From positions 52,879 through 116,878 of the forward strand of contig NZ_JAHOPF010000007.1 of the NCBI RefSeq assembly GCF_019038595.1: 64,000 nucleotides of DNA, given 5' to 3'. The DNA is from Kaistella soli (GTDB lineage: Bacteria > Bacteroidota > Bacteroidia > Flavobacteriales > Weeksellaceae). The first letter of the stretch is position 1; each line of letters opens with the position of its first letter. Positions 35,109-44,465 of this stretch are shown here, in pieces. The translations under genes and the position numbers were made by a program. Below the pieces are notes generated by a model that saw only the letters and a list, made by a program, of their open reading frames with translations, did not search any database and was not told the origin of the DNA.

Positions 35109-36251
35109 CTACTTTACAGCAATAACTACTAAATAAGTAAGTCCTGCAACAATAGCTGAGATTGGAATGGTTAAGATCCATGCCCAAAGAAGGCTTACCG
35201 TGATTCCCCATCTTACAGCGGAAACTCTTTTCGTTAAACCTACCCCGATAATAGCACCGGTGATGGTATGCGTTGTGGAAACCGGAATACCGAAATGTTC
35301 TGTCATAAACAAAGTAATCGCACCTGCAGTTTCAGCACTTACGCCTTCCAGCGGAGTTACTTTAGTAATACGGGTTCCCATTGTTTTCACGATTTTCCAT
35401 CCGCCACTCATTGTTCCGAGTGCAATCATCAGGAATGATGTGAAAGGCACCCACCAGTAATGTTCCACGAAATAAGTGAACTGGTGCGACCCGTCCATTG
35501 CAATATATACAGGATCGTGAAGCATCTGAACGTGATAATAAATTACCGCTGCACCGATGATTCCCATTACTTTCTGCGCGTCATTGGTACCGTGTCCCAA
35601 ACTGAAAAGTGCGGACGAAACCAACTGTAATTTCTTGAAAATATTGTCCGCTTTCCGTGGATTGGTGCGTTTGGCAATATTAACGATGATCAGGGTAATG
35701 ATGATTGAAATAATGGAACCGATAACCGGGGCAAGGAAGATGAAGAGGATGATAGGAATTACCTTATCATATTTCACCACATTCTGCGTAAAGAGCTGCT
35801 TAAAGGCCATAATCAGCTTATCAAACACCGACAGATCAGGCTGTGCCAAAGCTACCGCATGATAATCTGAAACCAAAGCGTACATCAGTGCCGCTCCCAG
35901 AAATCCACCAATCAAAGTATGTGATGATGAGGACGGAATTCCGAACCACCAGGTCAGTAAATTCCAGGCGATTGCAGCGATAAGACCTGCAAAGATCACC
36001 TCAAGGTTAATAAAATCTTCATTTACAGATTTCGCAATGGTGTTCCCGATTTTGAATTCTCCAATTACATATGCTGCAAGGAAAAAAGCGGCAAAATTCC
36101 AGACTGCTGCCCAGAGAACGGCCTGAAAGGGCGTTAAGACTTTCGTTGAAACAATGGTCGCAATAGAGTTTGCGGCATCATGAAATCCGTTGATATAATC
36201 AAATATTAAGGCTAATACAATGATTATAATTAATAATACTGGTAAATCCAT
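35109..36251 (-). CDS. Inorganic phosphate transporter, PiT family
   Basis: The protein of 380 residues has about ten membrane helices. The two PiT repeats are marked by DYINGFHDAANSIAT near 18-32 and SLGHGTNDAQKVMG near 217-230, each with the conserved Asn-Asp or Asp-Ala-Ala-Asn core, and by SSSHTLIGG and VSTTHTITG. It imports phosphate with a cation gradient. The DUF47 gene lies 28 bp upstream on the same strand, the usual PiT partner arrangement. Confidence 0.93.
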   Translation of the reverse strand: MDLPVLLIIIIVLALIFDYINGFHDAANSIATIVSTKVLTPFQAVLWAAVWNFAAFFLAAYVIGEFKIGNTIAKSVNEDFINLEVIFAGLIAAIAWNLLTWWFGIPSSSSHTLIGGFLGAALMYALVSDYHAVALAQPDLSVFDKLIMAFKQLFTQNVVKYDKVIPIILFIFLAPVIGSIISIIITLIIVNIAKRTNPRKADNIFKKLQLVSSALFSLGHGTNDAQKVMGIIGAAVIYYHVQMLHDPVYIAMDGSHQFTYFVEHYWWVPFTSFLMIALGTMSGGWKIVKTMGTRITKVTPLEGVSAETAGAITLFMTEHFGIPVSTTHTITGAIIGVGLTKRVSAVRWGITVSLLWAWILTIPISAIVAGLTYLVVIAVK

Positions 36252-36279
36252 TCTTTATTTTTAAGTTTAACGGATGAGG

Positions 36280-36918
36280 CTACGCGTATTTAATCACAAT
36301 ACTGTCCATGGTATTGGCAACATCTTCGGCCTTATCGGTAACTGTTTCAAGATATTCAAGAACTGATTTTATTTTGATGATGTTAATGGCATCATTCGTT
36401 TCAAAAAGTTTTACGGTTGCCTGGCTTAATACATCGTCAGCAATATTTTCGTAAGAGTTGATCTTGATGCATGATTCTTTTACTGCCTGAGGATTTTTAA
36501 AATCTTTCAGATTAGCCATTGCCGTCTGAATTTCCAGACATGACTTGTAGATTAAAAGAGAAAACTCGGTATAGGAAGGATCAAGAGGAGTTTTGTAAAG
36601 GTAAATGTATTTTGCAGATGCATACATGAAATCCGCAATATCATCAAGACCGCTCGCCAAATGATTGATATCTTCTCTGTCGAAAGGAGTAATGAAGTTT
36701 TCACCTAACTGAACAAAAATTTCGTGAGTTAAATCATCCATTTTGTGCTCATAATCGCTCATATTCTTAAGCATCGTATCATCATTGATATCAAAATCCA
36801 GAAGGCCTTCGTGAAACTCTTTAGACATTTCGCAAAGTGTGGCTGCTACTTTTTCGAACAACACAAAAAACACTTTATCTTTTGGCTGGAATGCTTTGAA
36901 AATATTACCAATTCCCAT
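36280..36918 (-). CDS. DUF47 (PhoU-like) phosphate transport regulator
   Basis: The protein has 212 residues, almost fully helical, with the DUF47/TIGR00153 features KDKVFFVLFEKVA near 14, LTHEIFVQLGENFITPFDREDI near 63, and SGLDDIADFMY near 88. It is thought to act as a regulatory partner of PiT transporters. It is the first gene of the pair with the transporter 28 bp downstream. Confidence 0.9.
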   Translation of the reverse strand: MGIGNIFKAFQPKDKVFFVLFEKVAATLCEMSKEFHEGLLDFDINDDTMLKNMSDYEHKMDDLTHEIFVQLGENFITPFDREDINHLASGLDDIADFMYASAKYIYLYKTPLDPSYTEFSLLIYKSCLEIQTAMANLKDFKNPQAVKESCIKINSYENIADDVLSQATVKLFETNDAINIIKIKSVLEYLETVTDKAEDVANTMDSIVIKYA

Positions 36919-37026
36919 TTTTTTTTATTTAATAATTAGTGGTGCAAATTTCCGAAAAAGTGAATGAACTTTTCCGTTTTAATGTTAAGTTTTATTAACA
37001 TTGGCAATTAGTTTTCCCCTAACAAA

Positions 37027-37066
37027 TAAAAAAAATCAGTCCCGTTAAAAACTAACGGGACTGATT
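37027..37066 (-). terminator. Terminator after deaD
   Basis: A perfect 14-bp stem AATCAGTCCCGTTA/TAACGGGACTGATT with a 5-base loop is followed on the minus strand by a T run, 22 bp after the stop. Confidence 0.9.
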
Positions 37067-37088
37067 CAGTATTATAAAACGGTTGGGA

Positions 37089-38822
37089 TTAGTTTGCCAC
37101 TTCGGCTCTCATTTCCTTTCCTTTAAATTTCTGGGTCTGTAAACCTTTGATTACTTCATCCTTAAATGATTTTTCCACTTCAAAGAATGAAAACTTCTCT
37201 AAGATTTCGATTTCACCGATATCCGGACGTTTTTTAGATTTCGCCGTAGATTTGTTGATGATTTCCAGCATATCCATTTTCTTCAGTTGGTCTTTTTTTC
37301 CCAAGTTAAAGAAAAATCTTACCATATCGCCATTGTTTTTTCTTGGCTTTCTGTCTCTGGATTCTCTTCCGCCATCGCGGCCTCCATCTCTGAAGCTGTC
37401 TCTTCTGTCTCCTCTGTCACGGTCTCTTCCACGGTCGCGGTCTCTTCCACGATCACGGTCGCGGTCTCTTCCTCCACGCTCTCCTCTGTCATCACTGTTG
37501 AATTTCTGATCAGCTAAATCGTTTTTGTCCTTGTAGAACATCGCTAAATCTCTCAACTGCAGCTGAAGTAATTTATGTACCAGTTCTTCTTTCGAAAACT
37601 CTGATAAATCCGGAATTAAAGAATCATCAAAGGTGAAGAATTCTTCATGTTCAGTAAATAATTTTTCGAAAACACCTCCTACCTGAGCTTTGATAATCGC
37701 TTCTCCGGTCGGGATTTTCTTTTCAACAATATCAATTTTTGTTGAAGATTTAATCTGCTTCAGTTTTCTGGCTTCCTCTGGTTTAATTAACGCCATTGAA
37801 ACACCGTCTTTTCCTGCTCTGCCTGTTCTTCCGCTTCGGTGAACAAAAACTTCAGGATCATCAGGTAATGAATAGTGAATTACGTGAGTCAGTGAGTTGA
37901 CGTCCAACCCTCTCGCAGCAACGTCTGTCGCTACCAGAATATCAATATTTTTGAGACGGAATTTTTTCATTACCGTATCTCTCTGCGCCTGAGACAAATC
38001 ACCGTGAAGTGCATCTGCCGCGTAACCGTTCTGCATTAAAAAGTCTGCAACTTCCTGAGTTTCCATACGGGTACGGCAGAAAAGAATCGAATACTGATTA
38101 GGGTTAGCATCGATAAGTCTTTTCAAAGCTTCTTTCTTATGACGGTAACCTACCACATAATATTCGTGCTTGATGTTTTTCTTAACCTCGTTGATAGATC
38201 CTACGGAAATACGGTGAGGAGAAGTCAAATAATTCTTGGAAATTCTTTCCACCTCTTTGTTCATCGTTGCCGAGAATAAATAGGTTTGTTTCGTATCCGG
38301 AGTTTCTCTTAAAATAGTTTCCAAATCATCTTTGAAACCCATTGAGAGCATTTCGTCGGCTTCATCTAAAACCAACCACTGAATTTCCGAGAAATCCAAT
38401 GCTTTTCTGTTAATTAAATCGATCACACGGCCCGGAGTTCCCACAATAATCTGCGGTTTGTCACGAAGTGATCTGATTTGATCTGTAATACTGCTGCCGC
38501 CATAAACCGCTGTGGTTTTGATATTCGGCATGTATTTCGAATAATTTTTAATGTCTTTCGTAATCTGAAGACACAGCTCTCTTGTCGGACAAAGCACCAA
38601 AAATTGGATTTTGCGACTACCCTCGTCAATCATATCCAAAATCGGAAGCGAAAATGCTGCTGTTTTGCCCGTCCCCGTCTGCGCTAGTGCGATCATGTCG
38701 CGTATATCTGTTGAGATAAAAGGAATGGTCTGTTTTTGGATTTCTGTTGGGCTTATAAACCCGAGTTCACCAACTGCCTTTAGAATTTCCGGACTTAGGT
38801 TGGTTTCTGTAAATAAATTCAT
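37089..38822 (-). CDS. deaD: DEAD-box RNA helicase, DeaD/CsdA-DbpA type
   Basis: The protein has 577 residues. Helicase motifs: AQTGTGKTAAFSLP near 46, CPTRELCLQI near 77, VLDEADEMLSMGF near 150, SATMNKEV near 183, HRSGRTGRAG near 331. A low-complexity Arg-Asp-Gly stretch (about 442-490, repeated RDRDRG) leads into a DbpA-type RNA-binding domain (about 495-577, FFFNLGKKDQ and IGEIEILEKFSFFEV). It probably remodels rRNA during ribosome assembly and in cold. The DNA of the RD stretch is a short tandem repeat and may vary in length. Confidence 0.92.
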   Translation of the reverse strand: MNLFTETNLSPEILKAVGELGFISPTEIQKQTIPFISTDIRDMIALAQTGTGKTAAFSLPILDMIDEGSRKIQFLVLCPTRELCLQITKDIKNYSKYMPNIKTTAVYGGSSITDQIRSLRDKPQIIVGTPGRVIDLINRKALDFSEIQWLVLDEADEMLSMGFKDDLETILRETPDTKQTYLFSATMNKEVERISKNYLTSPHRISVGSINEVKKNIKHEYYVVGYRHKKEALKRLIDANPNQYSILFCRTRMETQEVADFLMQNGYAADALHGDLSQAQRDTVMKKFRLKNIDILVATDVAARGLDVNSLTHVIHYSLPDDPEVFVHRSGRTGRAGKDGVSMALIKPEEARKLKQIKSSTKIDIVEKKIPTGEAIIKAQVGGVFEKLFTEHEEFFTFDDSLIPDLSEFSKEELVHKLLQLQLRDLAMFYKDKNDLADQKFNSDDRGERGGRDRDRDRGRDRDRGRDRDRGDRRDSFRDGGRDGGRESRDRKPRKNNGDMVRFFFNLGKKDQLKKMDMLEIINKSTAKSKKRPDIGEIEILEKFSFFEVEKSFKDEVIKGLQTQKFKGKEMRAEVAN

Positions 38823-38842
38823 TAAGTATATTAAATATTTTG

Positions 38843-38850
38843 CAAAGATA
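38843..38850 (-). promoter_or_regulatory. -7 box of deaD
   Basis: TATCTTTG (with CA after it) on the minus strand, 20 bp before the start codon; a -33 match is not obvious. Confidence 0.45.
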
Positions 38851-38963
38851 CGTTTTTTTGAATTGATAAAATTTGTATTGTTTTATTAAATTTCTCTTAA
38901 CGGACAGACCTTCATATTTTTTCCAGCGATTTTTCATTAAATTTGGTTTAAAATCTAAGAAAT

Positions 38964-39629
38964 ATGTCAGTAAAAATTGAAAGTACCACTCTAAATTTTC
39001 TGAGGAACTTAACCAAAAACAATAACCGCGAATGGTTTGCAGAACACAAAGAAAAATACATTTCCGCCCAGGAAAACGTCATCTCTTTTGTTGAAAATTT
39101 AATTGAAAATATCGGAGAATTTGACGGAGAAATACTGAAGACCGACGCTAAAAAATCAGTCTTCAGAATCTACCGCGACGTCCGTTTTTCACAGGACAAA
39201 TCACCTTATAAAACCAATTTCGGTGCGGGTTTGGGAATGGGAAAAGGAAATAAAATTTCCGGCTACTATCTTCACATCGAACCCGGAAAATCATTTTTAG
39301 CCGGCGGAGTGTATCAGCCGGAACCTTCTGTCTTAAAAGAAATCAGAAAAGAAATTTCAATGAACGGAAAAGATTTTCTGAAAATTCTTGAACAGAAGGA
39401 ATTCCGCCATAATTTCCGCGGATTAAGTGTCGAGGGTAAACTGAAAAGAGTGCCTACAGGTTTTGACAAAGAAGATCCGATGGCGGAATATCTGAAACTT
39501 AAAAATTTCATTGTGAATCACCCCATTTCAGACGAAGCTTTGATGAACAGTGATGCGGCGAAAAATTTCGCAAAGATTTATCAGTCGATCAAACCGCTGA
39601 ATGATTTTTTAAGCGCCCCGTTTATCTAA
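38964..39629 (+). CDS. DUF2461 domain protein
   Basis: The protein has 221 residues and the family signature LRNLTKNNNREWFAEHKEKY near 13, FRIYRDVRFSQDKSPYKTNFG near 66 and GYYLHIEPGKSFLAGGVYQPE near 98. Members occur widely (including in fungi) with no proven function. It stands alone, convergent with the TlpA gene; the two stop codons are 19 bp apart. Confidence 0.9.
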   Translation: MSVKIESTTLNFLRNLTKNNNREWFAEHKEKYISAQENVISFVENLIENIGEFDGEILKTDAKKSVFRIYRDVRFSQDKSPYKTNFGAGLGMGKGNKISGYYLHIEPGKSFLAGGVYQPEPSVLKEIRKEISMNGKDFLKILEQKEFRHNFRGLSVEGKLKRVPTGFDKEDPMAEYLKLKNFIVNHPISDEALMNSDAAKNFAKIYQSIKPLNDFLSAPFI

Positions 39630-39647
39630 TTGAATCCCGGAACTGAC

Positions 39648-40163
39648 CTAATTCTTCAGCGAGTTGATTGCTTTTTGAATTTCCGGATCATTGGGACTGA
39701 TGGAATAATAATTCGCGATGTCACCTTTCTGATCAATGACCATAAACCTTGGAACCCAGTTCAGATCGATATAATTGTTGAAATTATTTTTCCACCCCTC
39801 ATCAAACCAGTAATTTTCGTTTTCGGAAATACCGTACTTCTCAAGACCTCTTTTCCACTGTTCACTGGAGCGGTCAAGCGAAAAATAAACAAAGTCAATT
39901 TCAGGGTTTTTCTCCTTCAGCTCCTTAGTGGAAGGCAAAGCCAGAATACAGTCTCTGCACCAGCTCGCCCAAAAATCAACGATTACGATTTTCCCTTTAT
40001 GTTTTTCCAGAACATCTTTGATCTGAACTTTTTTCCCGGAAGCTGAAACAATTTTCTGAGCCAGTGCTTCCTGCGAAAACCCAGTTTTTAAAATCTCCGG
40101 AACTTTTTGTGCAAAAGCATTTAACCCTAAAAACAATGCAGCAGCAATGATTATTTTTTTCAT
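39648..40163 (-). CDS. TlpA-family thiol-disulfide oxidoreductase, exported
   Basis: The protein has 171 residues, a signal peptide ending at AFAQ (residue 19), and a thioredoxin fold with WASWCRDCILALP (Cys69, Cys72) and the cis-proline strand WVPRFMVID near 143. It likely reduces or isomerises disulfides in the periplasm. Its start overlaps the end of the GH13 gene by 4 bp, so the two are translated together, though no functional link is obvious. Confidence 0.88.
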   Translation of the reverse strand: MKKIIIAAALFLGLNAFAQKVPEILKTGFSQEALAQKIVSASGKKVQIKDVLEKHKGKIVIVDFWASWCRDCILALPSTKELKEKNPEIDFVYFSLDRSSEQWKRGLEKYGISENENYWFDEGWKNNFNNYIDLNWVPRFMVIDQKGDIANYYSISPNDPEIQKAINSLKN

Positions 40164-41800
40164 TTTACTTTTTCTAACAGTACAATATCGTGATTAGACT
40201 CAAAGGAAATTTTTCCATCTTTGACCAGCATGGAAACTCCGGAATAGGCGTCTCTGATTCGGTCGTTCTCATTGAAAACTCCATTCACCGAAACCGTTTT
40301 TGTTCCTTTCGGCAAATCTACTCCTACGATCACTTTATCTGAAAAGCCATCCTTGGTATAAATTCTCGAGAACCAGTACGGCGAGGACGAAATCATTTGA
40401 TGAACTCCCGCTCCCACCGCCGGGTGATCCGCACGGAATTTTCCAAGTTTCTGGTAATGTGCTAACAGTTTTTTAGTTTCTGCATTATTCTGAACATCAT
40501 TCCAGTTCATAGTACTCCGCAGGGTAGCGTCGCCTTCCGCACCTTCAATAGTTAAATCCCTTGCGGTCTCATCACCGTAATAAACCTGTGAAATTCCCGG
40601 CGCGAGCAATAATTTTGTACCGGCTTCATATGTTTTTTTACGGTCTTTATCGAAAGGCCAGCCGTCATCGTGAGAAGTAAGATAATTCATCACCGTTTTT
40701 CCGTTCAGATCTGAATGAAGGATTTTAGAATAGTTCGAAAACAGGTCTTCATAAGATTTATTGGCATCACCTTTAAAATCAAAATTAATCAAAGAGTTGA
40801 AACCGTTCTGATAATAATTTACCTTTTTATCACCGAAATTATAATCCTGTTTTTGGGAAATTCCGTAACCATACACCTCGCCAACAGTAAAAAACATATT
40901 ATTGTCCAGTACTTTTGACGGATTGTTCCTTTTATAGACATCGAAAGCATCCTGGCATACTTTCTGGAAATCTTTCCACACGTCTTCATTGGTATGTTTC
41001 ACGGTATCAACACGGTAACCGTCTATTCCCAGTTCTTCCACATAATCGGCAAGCCATTTCATGATATAATATTTGGGTGCTCTGGGATAGCCTGTTCTTG
41101 CAAAAAAGGCATTTAATGATTTCATTTCCGCGTCATATCTACCCTCTTTTTTCCACTTATCCGCCAACATTTGCGGGAGTTCTGCGGGAAGGTCGGATTC
41201 TGTTAAAACATCCGGAAGATTGGCTACCAAAGTACAGGCCGTGGTATTTTCGAAATTCGTGTATTTACACTGAGGCGAAGTTCTCACCCAGGAATTGGGA
41301 TAAACAGGATCAGCAGGCGTAACGGGACCGGTATGATTAATTACCGCATCAAGCACAATTCTTATGCCTTTGGCGTGAGCTTTTTCTACAAGTTCTTTTA
41401 AATCCGCTCTGGTCCCGAAATTCGGATCGAGATTGGTCCAGTCTTTGGTCCAATACCCGTGAAAACCATAGGTTTTGCCCGTTCCTTCATCGGTTGCGCC
41501 GTGAATCTGCTCCACCACCGGAGTCATCCAGATCGCATTGATTCCTAAATCGGAAAAATAATTGTTATCCAGTTTTTGAATGATTCCGCGCAAATCGCCG
41601 CCTTCAAAACCCCTCAGCACAGCAGCCTTTTCCGTACGTCCAAAGTTCACGTCGTTAGTTAGATCGCCATTGGCGAACCTGTCGGTCAGCAGAAAATACA
41701 TATTGGCGCCGTCCCAGGTGAAAGGCTTTTTGCTTGAATTTTGAAGGGAGCTGCAAGAAGCAAGTAACGATAACCCGGCGAGGATGAAGATTTTTTTCAT
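40160..41800 (-). CDS. GH13 alpha-amylase family lipoprotein
   Basis: The protein has 546 residues. The lipoprotein signal is LAGLSLLASC (Cys16). GH13 conserved regions: DAVINHTGP near 140, GIDGYRVDTVKH with the nucleophile Asp near 258, FTVGEVYGYG with the acid Glu near 300, and NYLTSHDDGWPF near 370. A C-terminal beta domain ends the protein. It cleaves alpha-1,4-glucans such as starch or maltodextrin at the cell surface or in the periplasm. No SusCD genes are in the window. Confidence 0.9.
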   Translation of the reverse strand: MKKIFILAGLSLLASCSSLQNSSKKPFTWDGANMYFLLTDRFANGDLTNDVNFGRTEKAAVLRGFEGGDLRGIIQKLDNNYFSDLGINAIWMTPVVEQIHGATDEGTGKTYGFHGYWTKDWTNLDPNFGTRADLKELVEKAHAKGIRIVLDAVINHTGPVTPADPVYPNSWVRTSPQCKYTNFENTTACTLVANLPDVLTESDLPAELPQMLADKWKKEGRYDAEMKSLNAFFARTGYPRAPKYYIMKWLADYVEELGIDGYRVDTVKHTNEDVWKDFQKVCQDAFDVYKRNNPSKVLDNNMFFTVGEVYGYGISQKQDYNFGDKKVNYYQNGFNSLINFDFKGDANKSYEDLFSNYSKILHSDLNGKTVMNYLTSHDDGWPFDKDRKKTYEAGTKLLLAPGISQVYYGDETARDLTIEGAEGDATLRSTMNWNDVQNNAETKKLLAHYQKLGKFRADHPAVGAGVHQMISSSPYWFSRIYTKDGFSDKVIVGVDLPKGTKTVSVNGVFNENDRIRDAYSGVSMLVKDGKISFESNHDIVLLEKVK

Positions 41801-41896
41801 AAAATTATTTGAATGTTAAAGGTAAGTAATAACCCTTTTTAGAAAAAACCAATCTACGATCCGGCGCGAATTTAACAGTAATTTAACATATTTTTC

Positions 41897-41904
41897 TATC
41901 TTTG
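41897..41904 (+). promoter_or_regulatory. -7 box upstream of the flippase gene
   Basis: TATCTTTG lies 107 bp before the flippase start; AT-rich DNA precedes it without a clear -33 TTTG. Confidence 0.4.
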
Positions 41905-42011
41905 TTTCCCCTCAGTGAAAGAATACTCTCATATAAAACGGAATTTTTGAAAAATACGAAACAAAATATCGAACCCATTATTTTTATTAAATCCCTGAAA
42001 ACCATGAAACT

Positions 42012-43493
42012 ATGAGCGTGGTAGCAAGACAGGGTTTTAAATATTCACTTATTGGATATCTGGGATTTCTTCTCGGAACTTTCTCGGCGATTTTTGTTTT
42101 TCCTCACGATATGGTTTTCTACGGAAAACTTAGGTATGTACTTCCTACCGCCGAAATGCTTTTGCCGGTTGTCGTTTTCGGGCTGTCTTTTTCAAATGTT
42201 AAATTTTTCACCAAAACCCATGTAGACGGGAAGCACCAGAATTTCCTGTCGCTTTCTCTGCTCGGAGTTCTGATTAATTTTATCATTTTCCTGGTCGGTT
42301 ATTTTATGGTCAATCTGATTTTCCCGAAACTTCAGGAAACAGAAATGTGGCAGATGAAGCGCCTCATTTTACCTTTGATTCTCGTACTTGCCTTCAGCGC
42401 GGTTTTTAATAAATACCTTTCGAATTTCAAAAGGATAGTAGTTCCAAATATCTTTGAAAATTTACTGCCGAAAATAGCAAATCTCGGTGCTTTTTGTCTT
42501 TTCTTTTTTATCGGCTTTCCTGAAAAAGCAGCCTATCTTTTCTTTATCGGAATATTCATTTTAGGACTTTTCGGATATATTTATTACACCAACCGTCTTG
42601 AAAAAATAAAGCCTGACTTTTCGACGGATTATGTCAAGAAGGACAATCTTTGGAAAGAAGTGCTGAATTACAGTTTTTACGGATTTCTCGGCAACATCGG
42701 GAATTTCATCGCAGTAAGGATTGACAGTGTGATGATCGGCGAATTTCTGGGTTTCGAACCCAACGGAGTTTACAACACGCTCTACTCTATCATCTCGTTG
42801 ATTACCGTTCCAGCGATGGGATTATACAGCATTTCTGCCCCAATTATTAACCGCCACCTGGCTGAAAATGACCATGAGGAGTTGGACAGATTGCATAAAA
42901 AATCCTCCCTAATTTTGTTTTTCCTGGGCTTGGTTTTGCTTTCCTGTGTGTTGGTTGGTTTTCCTTACCTCACCCATTTCATCAGGAACGGCGAACTCCT
43001 GCGACAGTCGGAACCTGTAATCTGGGTATTGGGGTTTGCGATGCTTTTCGATTTGGCGACCGGATTTAACGGACATATAATTTCCCTTTCGAAATATTAC
43101 CGTTTCAATATTGTGGTAATGCTCTTTCTGGCCGTAACGACGGTGGTTCTGAATATCTATTTCCTGAAAAACACTGATCTCGAACTTTTCGGTGTAGCCA
43201 TCGCAACTGCGATTTCGCTAACCCTTTTCAACATCGCCAAGATTGTTTTCAATTACGTCAAATTTGATGTTTTTCCTTTGACAATTGAGATGATTTATGC
43301 TTTAATCATCGGAACTTTAGGCATTACTGTTGCCGTCATTTTACCCGATTTTAAAAGCAGTTTCGTTAATTTGATTTACAAACCGTCTGTTGTTCTGTTC
43401 TTATTTTTCATCGGAAATCATTTTTTGAAAATTTTCCCGCTGGAAGACTATGTTAACAGAAAATTTCTGGGAAGCATATTTAAATTTAAATAA
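42012..43493 (+). CDS. Polysaccharide flippase (Wzx/PST-like, MATE fold)
   Basis: The protein of 493 residues has about 12-14 hydrophobic helices with few charged residues between them, and NFIAVRIDSVMIGEFLG near 236, a position where MATE/PST flippases keep a charged helix. It begins MSVVARQGFKYSLIGYLGFLLG, as flippases of Bacteroidota polysaccharide loci do. It would move lipid-linked sugars across the inner membrane. Two GT2 genes and a methyltransferase lie in the next 5 kb, but on mixed strands. Confidence 0.85.
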   Translation: MSVVARQGFKYSLIGYLGFLLGTFSAIFVFPHDMVFYGKLRYVLPTAEMLLPVVVFGLSFSNVKFFTKTHVDGKHQNFLSLSLLGVLINFIIFLVGYFMVNLIFPKLQETEMWQMKRLILPLILVLAFSAVFNKYLSNFKRIVVPNIFENLLPKIANLGAFCLFFFIGFPEKAAYLFFIGIFILGLFGYIYYTNRLEKIKPDFSTDYVKKDNLWKEVLNYSFYGFLGNIGNFIAVRIDSVMIGEFLGFEPNGVYNTLYSIISLITVPAMGLYSISAPIINRHLAENDHEELDRLHKKSSLILFFLGLVLLSCVLVGFPYLTHFIRNGELLRQSEPVIWVLGFAMLFDLATGFNGHIISLSKYYRFNIVVMLFLAVTTVVLNIYFLKNTDLELFGVAIATAISLTLFNIAKIVFNYVKFDVFPLTIEMIYALIIGTLGITVAVILPDFKSSFVNLIYKPSVVLFLFFIGNHFLKIFPLEDYVNRKFLGSIFKFK

Positions 43494-43499
43494 GCAGAT

Positions 43500-44417
43500 C
43501 TAAATCTTTTTCATCACCACCACAACCTGATCGCCCTTTCCTGCTTTGTTCAGCTCGTGGGATTTTCTGTTGTATTCTTTTATTTCTTCTTTTGTGAAAA
43601 CCGCGTTTGAGGTTTGGTAAGTTAATCCGCGTTTATACTTTTCGCTTCCGGTAAACTGAAGTTTATAGCTGTCGTTATAATAGTTTTCAATCTTAAATCC
43701 ATTCTCCGTACTCAGAATTTCAAAAGCTTTTTTTGTAAGGATCTGGAAATGCCTCGGAGCATCCCACTGCACCCAGTTTTCCCCATATTCTTCGTAAGCC
43801 GCCGAATCTTTTACAGGAACACGGATGATTAACCTGCCATTTTCATGTAAAATCTCATGACATTTTTTTAAGGTTAAGTGAACATCTTCTACATGCTCAA
43901 AAACGTGATTAAAAGTAATCACATCAAACTGTCCGTCAATTTGCGATATAGCCTTTTTATAGATAGGAAATGGGCATTCTGTACTCTGGAGAGCAAAAGG
44001 ATCAATGCCCACAATATTATAGAATCCCAAACCATAAATGCTTTTCAGGAATTTGCCTTCGCCGCAACCAACATCTAAAACCCTGAATGACTTTGCAGGC
44101 TTTAACTTCAGAAAAGCTTCCAACGCCAGATTTGGGATCTTTACAGATAACTTTCGGGCTAAAAATGCGGAAAAATTATAGTAGAAAATATAATCTCTGA
44201 TCTTCTGAATCAGTTGATCTTTAAACTTCAGATCAGATTTTAAACTGTAATAATTTTCAGGATAGTAAAGCGACATATCTTCCGGAATTTCTGCAATCTG
44301 CAGCGTTCCGCAATCTGAACATTCAAAATATCTGAATTTTTCCTTTCCTGCAAACATTTTATCATTTACTGAAAAGGTTTTGCCGCTATGATCCGAGTGA
44401 CAGATTTTACAAACCAT
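43500..44417 (-). CDS. Class I SAM-dependent methyltransferase with N-terminal zinc-ribbon-like motif
   Basis: The protein has 305 residues. Residues 1-45 have paired cysteines (CKICHSDH, CSDCGTLQ) like a small zinc ribbon. The methyltransferase core shows VLDVGCGEGKFL near 115, GIDPFALQ near 138, ITFNHVFEHVED near 168 and LIIRVPVKDS near 197. Such proteins often modify sugars or lipids in polysaccharide loci. It diverges from the GT2 gene across 48 bp with overlapping promoter boxes. Confidence 0.85.
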   Translation of the reverse strand: MVCKICHSDHSGKTFSVNDKMFAGKEKFRYFECSDCGTLQIAEIPEDMSLYYPENYYSLKSDLKFKDQLIQKIRDYIFYYNFSAFLARKLSVKIPNLALEAFLKLKPAKSFRVLDVGCGEGKFLKSIYGLGFYNIVGIDPFALQSTECPFPIYKKAISQIDGQFDVITFNHVFEHVEDVHLTLKKCHEILHENGRLIIRVPVKDSAAYEEYGENWVQWDAPRHFQILTKKAFEILSTENGFKIENYYNDSYKLQFTGSEKYKRGLTYQTSNAVFTKEEIKEYNRKSHELNKAGKGDQVVVVMKKI

Positions 44418-44438
44418 CCTTTATTTTTTTTTCGAATC

Positions 44439-44457
44439 CAAATTTACTTTATTTTTG
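44439..44457. promoter_or_regulatory. Overlapping divergent -7 boxes
   Basis: TAAATTTG on the minus strand (44446-44439) for the methyltransferase gene and TATTTTTG on the plus strand (44450-44457) for the GT2 gene lie 3 bp apart. The GT2 start codon is 9 bp after its box, so its leader would be almost absent. Confidence 0.45.
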
Positions 44458-44465
44458 CAACCGGG

